Shown one piece after another: positions 34,129 through 41,974 of a DNA stretch of 64,000 nucleotides. The translations under genes were made by a program, and so were the position numbers. Position 1 is the first letter of the stretch. The number at the start of each line of letters is the position of its first letter. The notes below the pieces were generated by a model. The model searched no databases. It saw nothing but the letters and a program-made list of their open reading frames with translations, and had not been told where the DNA came from. The stretch comes from Pseudomonas libanensis (lineage in GTDB: Bacteria; Pseudomonadota; Gammaproteobacteria; Pseudomonadales; Pseudomonadaceae), in the NCBI RefSeq assembly GCF_001439685.1, contig NZ_JYLH01000004.1, positions 1 through 64,000 of the forward strand, written 5' to 3'.

Positions 34129-35055
34129 ATGAAAACACCCACCCAGACCAACGCAATTGACTTTGACAGTGCCAAATTGCAGCGCCTGGGATTGGGTCAG
34201 CCTTCCCTTCGCCCACGTCGCCCTGCAACCCTCACCGAACTTCGCCAGCAATTGAGCCAGCAGCTGCAAACCAGCCTTGAGCCGGAGCGTATCCTCAGTC
34301 TGTTCTTTCGCGAAATACAGCGCCTGGTACCACTGGATGCGTTGCAATATCGCCATGCCGCCAGCGACCTGCGCCTGGAGTTCGGCCATCGTGGCCACCA
34401 TTCGGTGAGCTACACCTTGAGCCACGAGGGCGAGCACTTGGGCGAACTGGTATTGCGCCGTAACCAACGCCTGATCGAAGAGGAGCTGAACCAGCTCGAG
34501 GCGCTGTTGGTAACGTTGCTTTACCCGATGCGCAACGCCCTGCTCTACCGCGCCGCCACGCGCAGCGCCCTGCGTGACCCGTTGACCGAAACCGGCAACC
34601 GCGTCGCCATGGACCAGACCCTGCAACGTGAAATCGACATGGCCAGGCGGCACCTGCACCCTCTGTCATTGCTGATGCTGGACATCGACCATTTCAAAAA
34701 AATCAATGACACCCACGGGCATGCCGCCGGCGACAGTGTGCTGCGCGCCGTGGCCGGGGCGATCAAGCACCAGTTGCGTAACGTCGACATGGTGTTCCGC
34801 TTTGGCGGGGAAGAGTTTCTGATCCTGCTGTCCAACACCGGTCGCGAGGCCGCGAGGATGGTCGGCGAGCGCCTGCGCCAGGCGGCACAAGCCCAGGACT
34901 ATTGGGTGGAGGGCACGCGGATCGAATTGACGGTGAGCCTGGGTTGCTCGACGCTATTGGCGGCCGAGTCGGCTGAAAGCCTGCTGCGCCGGGCAGACAA
35001 CGCGTTGTACGTGGCCAAGCGCGAAGGCCGTAACCGCTTGGCAATGGCGGGGTAA
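34129..35055 (+). CDS. Diguanylate cyclase (GGDEF protein)
   Basis: A 308-residue cytoplasmic protein that makes c-di-GMP from two GTP. The N-terminal 130 residues resemble a divergent GAF-like sensor (REIQRLVPLDALQYRHAASD). The C-terminal GGDEF domain has DIDHFKKINDTHGHAAGD and the intact active-site motif RFGGEEF near residue 225. RxxD I-sites are not evident before it. The ATG at 34129 has AGAGG ten bases upstream; a GTG seven codons earlier is less likely. Expression is probably from the sigma54 promoter upstream. Confidence 0.9.
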   Translation: MKTPTQTNAIDFDSAKLQRLGLGQPSLRPRRPATLTELRQQLSQQLQTSLEPERILSLFFREIQRLVPLDALQYRHAASDLRLEFGHRGHHSVSYTLSHEGEHLGELVLRRNQRLIEEELNQLEALLVTLLYPMRNALLYRAATRSALRDPLTETGNRVAMDQTLQREIDMARRHLHPLSLLMLDIDHFKKINDTHGHAAGDSVLRAVAGAIKHQLRNVDMVFRFGGEEFLILLSNTGREAARMVGERLRQAAQAQDYWVEGTRIELTVSLGCSTLLAAESAESLLRRADNALYVAKREGRNRLAMAG

Positions 35056-35076
35056 GCCCCCGCCATCGCACCTACT

Positions 35077-35889
35077 TCATGCCTCGCTGGCGACGCGCAT
35101 TGGGCGCTCGCGAACCGCCGGCGCCTTGTCTTGGTCTTTCTGCGCGTTCTCCAGGCGCATGCAGCTTTCCAGGAACAGGTACATGTAGTCATAGCTCTTG
35201 CACACCGCCTGGCGCAGCTCTTCCTGGAGCGCCTTGCTCGGGTTGGTCCCGGCCAGGGTGCAGATGATTTCCAGGGCTTCCCACGGGTGGGCATCGTCGT
35301 ACTGGGCGTGCATCTTGAGCCACTTCATCGCGCGCTTGCGATCTTCCTCAGGGAACGCGGCAGCATACACACCGGTCGAGCAGACCACGGCGGACCATTC
35401 CCCAGTCGCCCCCTCGATCGCGTAGTTGGTGGCGGCAATCGCGACGATCAACGGATCGGCCGAACTGGTGTGCCAGCACCAATGGCTCAGTGCGTGCAAT
35501 TCCGGCGGTACGTCTTGCGCCTGCAGTTCTTCCAGGCTGACGCCGTGGGCACGCGCCCAGTGCACCCAATAGTCGGCATGGTTGAGTTCCACGCGGATAT
35601 TGCGCATCAGCCAACGTCGTGCCATGTCCTCCCCAGGGTGGCGGGCAAACTTGGTCTTGGTCAGATTCTGCGCCATGTACAAGGCAAACTGTTCGACCAC
35701 CGGCCAACCACCAATGAGGTAGTGGCGCATGGTCTGGGCGCTGAGGGCGTTGTCACGCATGCGCTGATACAGTTCGTGCTCGACAACCCGGCGCTTGCTC
35801 TCGCTACAGGCCTGGATCAATTGCTGCGCCCAGGCGGGGTAACTCGAGGCTTCCATAAGCGGGCCGGTTCTATTGAAGGTGTCGATCAC
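35077..35889 (-). CDS. TenA/PqqC-family protein
   Basis: A 270-residue all-helical protein of the TenA/PqqC-like superfamily (haem-oxygenase-like fold). Members act in thiamin salvage or as iron-dependent oxidases. Residues include MRHYLIGGWPVVEQFALYMA, IRVELNHADYWVHWARAHGV and TNYAIEGATGEWSAVVCS, with His/Glu side chains in the helix bundle. It is annotated in pseudomonads as a TenA-family regulator, but a regulatory role is not visible. The GTG at 35889 is chosen for its AAGGAG eight bases upstream. Function unknown. Confidence 0.75.
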   Translation of the reverse strand: MIDTFNRTGPLMEASSYPAWAQQLIQACSESKRRVVEHELYQRMRDNALSAQTMRHYLIGGWPVVEQFALYMAQNLTKTKFARHPGEDMARRWLMRNIRVELNHADYWVHWARAHGVSLEELQAQDVPPELHALSHWCWHTSSADPLIVAIAATNYAIEGATGEWSAVVCSTGVYAAAFPEEDRKRAMKWLKMHAQYDDAHPWEALEIICTLAGTNPSKALQEELRQAVCKSYDYMYLFLESCMRLENAQKDQDKAPAVRERPMRVASEA

Positions 35890-35933
35890 TGTAGGGCTCC
35901 TTTTAAGTGTGATTGTACAGACCAGCAAATGTT

Positions 35934-38396
35934 TCAGCGGAAAGTGCCGGGCGCCTTGAATAACAGTGGCTGCGGTCGCGCAGGTCGACACTGCAAGCTA
36001 TCAAAGGTAAACAACTGCGGGCGTTCAATCAGGTAGCCCTGAGCGTAATCCACACCGATCTCAAGCAACGCCTGTTCGATCTGGGGTGTTTCAACAAACT
36101 CGGCAATCGTGCGCTTACCCATGACGTGGCCGATGTGGTTGATCACTTCGACCATGGCGCGGTTAATCGGGTCGTCCAGCATATCCTTTACGAAACTTCC
36201 ATCGATCTTCAGGAAGTCTACAGGTAAATGTTTCAAATATGCGAATGAGGACATTCCGGCGCAAAAGTCGTCGAGGGAAAAATAGCAGCCTAAGGCTTTG
36301 AGTTCATTAATAAAGCGAATCGCACTACCCAAATTGGCTATAGCACTGGTTTCAGTTATTTCAAAACAAATCATTTCTGGCGGTATGTTGTAAGTGCCGA
36401 ATTTCTCACGCAAAAAACCGAGAAAATCATCATCGCCAATAGTTATGCCTGACAGATTTATCGCACACATCGCCATGGGCCGGCCCGGACGTTCATTCAT
36501 GCAACGGGCGATAATCTTGAATACGTTCTCCACCACCCAGCGATCCAGGGAAGTCATCAAGCCGTAGCGTTCGGCCGCGGGGATGAAACTGTCAGGCAGG
36601 ATGATTCGCCCCGCCTCATCATGCAGGCGCAGGAGAATTTCGATGTGCCCATGGCCGGCTTCGGTCTGGCCCAAAGGCGCAATTTCCTGGGCGTAGAGAC
36701 AAAAGCGATCGTCTTCAAGGGCCATGTGCAGCCGCTGCACCCAGGCCATCTCCCCAAAGCGCAGGGACAGCTCGGAATCGTCGGCGTGGTAGACCTGCAC
36801 GCGGTTGCGGCCCTTTTCCTTGGCCATGTAGCAGGCCATGTCCGCAGCGCGCAGCGAGGTTTCCAGGGTGGTCGGGGTTTGCGAGATATGCACCAGGCCG
36901 ATACTGACGGTGGTCATGAACGGCCGGCCCTTCCACACAAAGTGCAGGTTTTGCACGGTATGACGCAAGCTCTCGGCGATCTTTTCCGCCACCGCCGGCG
37001 GGCAGTTCTCCAGCAGGATGCCGAACTCATCGCCGCCCAGGCGCGCCAACGTATCACCCTCACGCAGGTCTGATTGCAACAACGCACAGATGTGGCGGAG
37101 TAACTCGTCGCCTGCGGCATGGCCGCAGGTGTCATTGACCAGCTTGAACTGGTCGAGGTCGAGGAACATCAGCGCATGCCGCCCAGTTTGCTGGCGTGCG
37201 ACGTGTTGCAGCACCTGTTCAAGGCGGAACTCGAATTCGCGACGGTTGGCCAGGCCGGTCAAGGCGTCGTGGGTCGCCTGCCAGGAAAGGTTGGCGATGT
37301 ACTGGCGCTCCTGGGTCATATCGTGCAGCACCAGCACCGCACCACTGATCTTGCCGGCGCTGCGGATCGGCGCGCCGACCAGAGTGACCGAGACGGTGCT
37401 GCCGTCCAGGCGCTGGATCAGCTTGGAATGCTCGCTGCCGCCACTGAGCTGGCCCTTGATGATGTGTTCGATCAGGGTGAAGCCATCGGGCTCGGCGTTT
37501 TCATCCAGCAACTTGAACAATGCCGCCAGCGGCAAGCCCTGGGCTTGTCCCGACTTCCAGTGAGTCAACACTTCGGCCGCCGGGTTCATATAGGCAATGG
37601 CACCGTCGACGTCAGTGGTAATCACTCCATCGCCAATCGACTCCAAGGTGATCTGCGCGCGCTCCTTCTCCGCTTGCAGGGCATCGGCGAATGCATGGCG
37701 CTGGGCCAGCAACTTGTGGGTGCGCAGCAGCGCCAGGATGATCAAGCCAAGGGCGGTGGCCAGGTTGGTGATCAACAACAGCCGCAGGATCATCCGCGAA
37801 CCTTCGCCCAGGGCATCGCTGAACGCCTTGGCGGCCGGTGTCACCCCCTCGTTGATGGCGATGATGCGCGTCTTCCAGCTATGCACATCATTATCCGTGA
37901 CCTGATCAGTGCCGATAGCGCGGTGCATCTCCCGGGCCAGTTCATCCAGTTGTTCCAGATAACCATCGCCGACTGTCCACAGTTCAATGGCTTTTTCCAG
38001 ATAACTGAAATGGCGGAAATTGAGGTACAGCCAGATCAGGCTGGGGACATCATCCGGGTGGTTGCCGCCCTTGAGGATGCCCAGGCGTGCGGCAGCCAGG
38101 TCAGGCGTGGCACTGTCCAGGGCGACACGCAACTCATGCCCGCCCTGGGGCACGGCAATGGCCTGTTGGTATTTGAGGTAAGTGGCGTTGTCGCGCCTAT
38201 CGGCATACAGCGTCAGGTAGTAGATCGCGTCTTTCTGGCCCTTGGACCACAAGCTTTCGCCAGCCACATAGCCACGCACCGCAGAAAGCACGTAGAGACT
38301 GCCGCAGCCTAACAATGCCTGGAACAAGACAACGGCGATAAAGGGCCAGACAATACCCAACAACCGTGGCGTTCCGAGAGTCCGCTTTTGCTTCAT
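35934..38396 (-). CDS. Membrane PAS-GGDEF-EAL c-di-GMP enzyme
   Basis: An 820-residue protein with two membrane helices (residues about 14-42 and 205-228) flanking a periplasmic sensor, then a PAS domain (about 250-370), a GGDEF domain (about 385-545) with intact RLGGDEF, and an EAL domain (about 560-810). The EAL domain has EIL in place of EAL but keeps INLSG, FEITET, LDDFCAGMSSFAYL and LKIDGSFV, so it may be an active phosphodiesterase. It lies 44 bp upstream of the TenA-like gene. It would synthesise and/or degrade c-di-GMP at the inner membrane. Confidence 0.9.
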   Translation of the reverse strand: MKQKRTLGTPRLLGIVWPFIAVVLFQALLGCGSLYVLSAVRGYVAGESLWSKGQKDAIYYLTLYADRRDNATYLKYQQAIAVPQGGHELRVALDSATPDLAAARLGILKGGNHPDDVPSLIWLYLNFRHFSYLEKAIELWTVGDGYLEQLDELAREMHRAIGTDQVTDNDVHSWKTRIIAINEGVTPAAKAFSDALGEGSRMILRLLLITNLATALGLIILALLRTHKLLAQRHAFADALQAEKERAQITLESIGDGVITTDVDGAIAYMNPAAEVLTHWKSGQAQGLPLAALFKLLDENAEPDGFTLIEHIIKGQLSGGSEHSKLIQRLDGSTVSVTLVGAPIRSAGKISGAVLVLHDMTQERQYIANLSWQATHDALTGLANRREFEFRLEQVLQHVARQQTGRHALMFLDLDQFKLVNDTCGHAAGDELLRHICALLQSDLREGDTLARLGGDEFGILLENCPPAVAEKIAESLRHTVQNLHFVWKGRPFMTTVSIGLVHISQTPTTLETSLRAADMACYMAKEKGRNRVQVYHADDSELSLRFGEMAWVQRLHMALEDDRFCLYAQEIAPLGQTEAGHGHIEILLRLHDEAGRIILPDSFIPAAERYGLMTSLDRWVVENVFKIIARCMNERPGRPMAMCAINLSGITIGDDDFLGFLREKFGTYNIPPEMICFEITETSAIANLGSAIRFINELKALGCYFSLDDFCAGMSSFAYLKHLPVDFLKIDGSFVKDMLDDPINRAMVEVINHIGHVMGKRTIAEFVETPQIEQALLEIGVDYAQGYLIERPQLFTFDSLQCRPARPQPLLFKAPGTFR

Positions 38397-38467
38397 GAAG
38401 TCCCTTGCACATGCACAGCTCAATACGCACGCGAAAATCCGCTTCCGATAGCACAGCCTAAGCTAAA

Positions 38468-40270
38468 TCAACGCACTTGTTGCAAATGTCCGTACAATTT
38501 TGCATACAATCCGCCATCGGCGATCAGTTGCTGATGATCGCCGTCCTCGGCGATATGCCCGCCATCGAATACCAGCACTCGGTCAGCCTGCTTCACTGCA
38601 GACAGCCGGTGGGCGATGATCAGTGTAGTACGCCCACTGAGAAACCGCGCCAGTGCCTGGTGCAGGTTATATTCGGTGGCCGCATCCAGCGCCGAAGTGG
38701 CTTCATCCAGAATCACCACCTTAGGCTCGGCAAGCACCATGCGGGCGATGGCCAGGCGTTGCCTTTGCCCACCAGAAAAGCGCACGCCAGAGCGCCCTAC
38801 CACGCTGTCCAGGCCCAGGGGCAGTGCCTTGACAGTAGCCTCCAACTGGGCGATTTCCAGTGCCTGCCAGCAGGCTTGGTCGGAACGCGTGCGGCCCATG
38901 GTCAGGTTGGCGCGTACGGTGTCATTGAACAACGCCGGGTGTTGCAGCACCACCGCGACGTTCTCGCGAATGGTTTCCAGGCCGATCTCCTGCTGGGTCG
39001 CACCGCCAAAACGAATACTGCCCGCCTGCGGCGTGTACAGCCCCAGCAACAGTTGCACCAGGGTACTTTTACCGCCGCCGCTGGCGCCGACAATCGCAAC
39101 CTTCTCACCCGGTGCGATGTCCAGGTTCAATTGGTCAAGCACCAGGTCTTCGCCGTAGCCGAAGTCGAGGCCACGCACCTCGATGCCAACGGTTTGGCGC
39201 CCACTGAACGGATCTGCGCCGCCTGCATATTGCGGTTCATCGGCACGCGCCAACAGCTCGTTGATCCGCGTCAGCGCGCCACCGGCCGCATAGTAGGCGT
39301 ATTGCAGGTTCAGCAGTTGTTCCACCGGGCCGATCATGAACCACAGGTAGCTGAACACGGCGAGCATCTGACCGATGGACAGGTCGGAAAACAGCACGGT
39401 CAGCATGGCCGCCGCACGAAAGATGTCGATACCGAACTGGAACAGCAAACCACTGGCACGACTGGACGCGTCGGTTTTCCATTGGGAATGGATGGCGTAG
39501 TCGCGCACTTCCTGGGCACGCTGGCCAAGGCGCCCAAGGAAAAAGCCCTGGCGATTGCCGGCGCGCACTTCCTGGATGGCATCCAGGGTTTCAGTCAGCG
39601 CCTGGGTAAAACGCGAAGTACTGTCGTTCTCGAGCTTCTTGAGGTGCTTGACGCGTTTGCCCAACTGCACCGTGGCGTAGATCACCAGCGGGTTGAACAA
39701 CAGGATCAGCAGCGCCAGTTGCCAATGCATCCACACCAGGATCGCCGACGTGCCGACCAGTGTCAGCATCGCTACCAGAAAACGGCTGAGGGTTTCACCG
39801 ACGAACTTGTCCAGGGTGTCCAGGTCGGTCACCAGGTGCGTGGTGACCGTTCCGCTGCCCAGGCTTTCGTACTCGCCCAGGGAGATGCGCTTGAGGCGCT
39901 CGATCAGGCGCACGCGGATGCGATAGACGATGTCCTTGGCCAAGCGCGCAAACAGGCGCGCCTGCACCACGTTGAACACCAGCGCGCCACAACGCAGGGC
40001 CAGGGTCACCAAGAGCATCAGGCCGATATAGCCGGCGGCTTTCTGCCAACCCAGGGGCAATGCGTGGTTCATCACCTTGAGCGCAGCGTCGCCATGGCCA
40101 AGCAGCACTTCGTCCACCAGCAACGGCAACAGCAGCGGGATGGGCACGCTGCACAGGGTCGCCAGTACAGCGACGCCGTTGGCGACCCACAGGGATTTCT
40201 TGTGACGCAGGGCCAGGCGGCGAATTTCGGCCCAGGTCAGGCGGTCGGCGCGTTGGGGTTGTTCATACAC
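38468..40270 (-). CDS. ABC exporter, fused permease and ATPase
   Basis: A 600-residue half-transporter of the MsbA/LmrA type that would work as a homodimer. Six membrane helices lie in residues 1-330 and the nucleotide-binding domain in 350-595. Walker A is GASGGGKST, the signature is FSGGQRQRLAIAR (Phe for the usual Leu), Walker B is VVILDEATSALD, and the H-loop is IAHRLSAV. Substrate unknown. Its start overlaps the upstream FrnE-type gene by 8 bp, making it the last gene of the trhO operon. Confidence 0.92.
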   Translation of the reverse strand: MYEQPQRADRLTWAEIRRLALRHKKSLWVANGVAVLATLCSVPIPLLLPLLVDEVLLGHGDAALKVMNHALPLGWQKAAGYIGLMLLVTLALRCGALVFNVVQARLFARLAKDIVYRIRVRLIERLKRISLGEYESLGSGTVTTHLVTDLDTLDKFVGETLSRFLVAMLTLVGTSAILVWMHWQLALLILLFNPLVIYATVQLGKRVKHLKKLENDSTSRFTQALTETLDAIQEVRAGNRQGFFLGRLGQRAQEVRDYAIHSQWKTDASSRASGLLFQFGIDIFRAAAMLTVLFSDLSIGQMLAVFSYLWFMIGPVEQLLNLQYAYYAAGGALTRINELLARADEPQYAGGADPFSGRQTVGIEVRGLDFGYGEDLVLDQLNLDIAPGEKVAIVGASGGGKSTLVQLLLGLYTPQAGSIRFGGATQQEIGLETIRENVAVVLQHPALFNDTVRANLTMGRTRSDQACWQALEIAQLEATVKALPLGLDSVVGRSGVRFSGGQRQRLAIARMVLAEPKVVILDEATSALDAATEYNLHQALARFLSGRTTLIIAHRLSAVKQADRVLVFDGGHIAEDGDHQQLIADGGLYAKLYGHLQQVR

Positions 40271-40898
40271 AGGCGGCTCGCTCCAACCAGCGGGCGAGCA
40301 ATGGCGACAGTTCGGACAGCGGTTGGTAGCCGTTGGTCAGCAAGGCCAGCTGCCCATCGCGCTCGGCCAGCAAGGTAGGGAAGCCAGCGATGCCCAAATC
40401 CTGCACCCAGGTAAAATCGGCCGCCGTCGCCGCATGCTGCTCGGCGCGGTCGAAAGCGCCGGCAAACTCGATGCGTGGTATGCCCGCCTGCTCCGCCAGT
40501 TCCACCAGCACACTGGCAAGGGTCACGTCGCGGCCCTCGACATAAAATGCACGCTGGATCAGGCCCAGCAACGTCCATGCGCAATCCGGCGCCAGGCTGC
40601 GCGCCGTGACGATGGCGCGGCAGGCCGGCTCGGTGTCGTAGACAAAACCGTCGGGCAGCGCACCCTCGCGCTTGAACGGCTGGCCGGTGGCCTCGGTGAC
40701 GGCCTGCCAGTGCTCCAGGATATAGCGCCGGGTAGTCGGCTCCAGCGCCGCGCCGCTGCCGGTGCGCAAGCCGCCCACCACCAGGTGCACGTCCACGCCG
40801 GCCGCCTGGGCCTGCTCAACCAGCGCCTGCGCTACCGGAGCAAAGCCCCAGCACCAGGAACACATCGGGTCCATTACATAGAGCAGGCGCGCAGACAT
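40263..40898 (-). CDS. DsbA-family (FrnE-like) thioredoxin-fold protein
   Basis: A 211-residue cytoplasmic protein with a CSWC active-site motif in MDPMCSWCWGFAP at the N-terminus. The inserted helical domain (about 40-150) and the cis-Pro region GIAGFPTLL (about 176-184) follow, as in FrnE/DsbA-like oxidoreductases. No signal peptide is present. It sits between trhO and the ABC exporter gene with a 3-bp gap and an 8-bp overlap, so the three form an operon. Confidence 0.87.
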   Translation of the reverse strand: MSARLLYVMDPMCSWCWGFAPVAQALVEQAQAAGVDVHLVVGGLRTGSGAALEPTTRRYILEHWQAVTEATGQPFKREGALPDGFVYDTEPACRAIVTARSLAPDCAWTLLGLIQRAFYVEGRDVTLASVLVELAEQAGIPRIEFAGAFDRAEQHAATAADFTWVQDLGIAGFPTLLAERDGQLALLTNGYQPLSELSPLLARWLERAACV

Positions 40899-40901
40899 GG
40901 C

Positions 40902-41843
40902 TCAGGCCTCGGAAGGGGTTTGCTTGTAGTTGTAACCAATCGGGTGCGGCATGTTGCGGGCCTTGGCCAGTTCGATCTGTTTCTGGCGGTCGATCGCGCT
41001 GCGACGGGTCTTCTCCGGCAGCTTATCCCAGCAATGGGGGCAACTGATGCCGGCCACATAATGTTCGGATGCGCGGTCTTCGATGCTCACCGGCGTGCGA
41101 CAGGCATGACATTGATCGTAGTCGCCTTCGCTCAAGTCGTGGCGCACGGTCACTCGATTATCGAACACAAAGCAGTCGCCCTGCCATTTGGTTTCTTCCT
41201 GGGGCACCTCTTCGAGGTACTTGAGGATACCGCCCTTGAGGTGGTAGACCTCATCGAAGCCTTCGCTGAGCATGTAGCTCGACGCCTTCTCACAGCGGAT
41301 ACCGCCGGTGCAGAACATGGCGACCTTCTTGTGCTTGGCCGGGTCGAAGTTGGCTTTGATGTAGTCGGGAAATTCGCGAAAGCTGGTGGTTTTCGGATCG
41401 ATTGCGCCTTCAAAGGTGCCGATTGACACTTCATAGTCGTTGCGGGTATCGATCAGCAGCACTTCGGGGTCGCTGATCAGCGCGTTCCAGTCTTTGGGGT
41501 CAACATAGGTGCCGACCTTTTTGTTCGGATCGACGCCTTCGACGCCCAGGGTCACGATCTCTTTCTTGAGCTTGACCTTGGTGCGATAGAACGGCTGGTC
41601 GTCGCAGTAGGACTCTTTGTGGTCGATGTCGAGCATGCGGGGGTCATTCTTGAGCCAGGCCATCAGGCCATCGATGCCTTCGCGGCTGCCGGAAACGGTG
41701 CCGTTGATGCCTTCTTCGGCAATCAGCAAGGTGCCCTTTATGCCGTTGTCGACCATCGCCTGCAGCAGTGGCTCGCGCAGGGCGACGTAATCTTCAAGGG
41801 TGACGAACTTGTACAGTGCCGCCACGACGATAGGTTGAGTCAT
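40902..41843 (-). CDS. trhO: tRNA uridine(34) hydroxylase TrhO (rhodanese fold)
   Basis: A 313-residue protein of the YceA/TrhO family, which makes 5-hydroxyuridine at position 34 of tRNAs. The N-terminal acylphosphatase-like part begins [20 protein letters not shown]. The rhodanese domain (about 125-225) has [13 protein letters not shown] and the active loop [14 protein letters not shown]-terminal zinc-like part has CHACRTPVS and CPHCWDKLP. It is the first gene of an operon with a DsbA-like protein and an ABC exporter. Confidence 0.92.
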   Translation of the reverse strand: MTQPIVVAALYKFVTLEDYVALREPLLQAMVDNGIKGTLLIAEEGINGTVSGSREGIDGLMAWLKNDPRMLDIDHKESYCDDQPFYRTKVKLKKEIVTLGVEGVDPNKKVGTYVDPKDWNALISDPEVLLIDTRNDYEVSIGTFEGAIDPKTTSFREFPDYIKANFDPAKHKKVAMFCTGGIRCEKASSYMLSEGFDEVYHLKGGILKYLEEVPQEETKWQGDCFVFDNRVTVRHDLSEGDYDQCHACRTPVSIEDRASEHYVAGISCPHCWDKLPEKTRRSAIDRQKQIELAKARNMPHPIGYNYKQTPSEA

Positions 41844-41974
41844 GGGTAATCTCTCCAGGTGGCTACCCTCGTAAGGGGTGAACCGGATGCAAAAAGACGC
41901 CGACCAGGCGACGCGGCGCGCATTCTAGCAAAACCATGGCGCCACCGCATCGACACTCAGCCACTGATAGGTTT

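Noticed and set aside
38477..40378. 633-codon plus-strand frame
   Set aside because: Antisense shadow of the ABC exporter with its complete Walker motifs.
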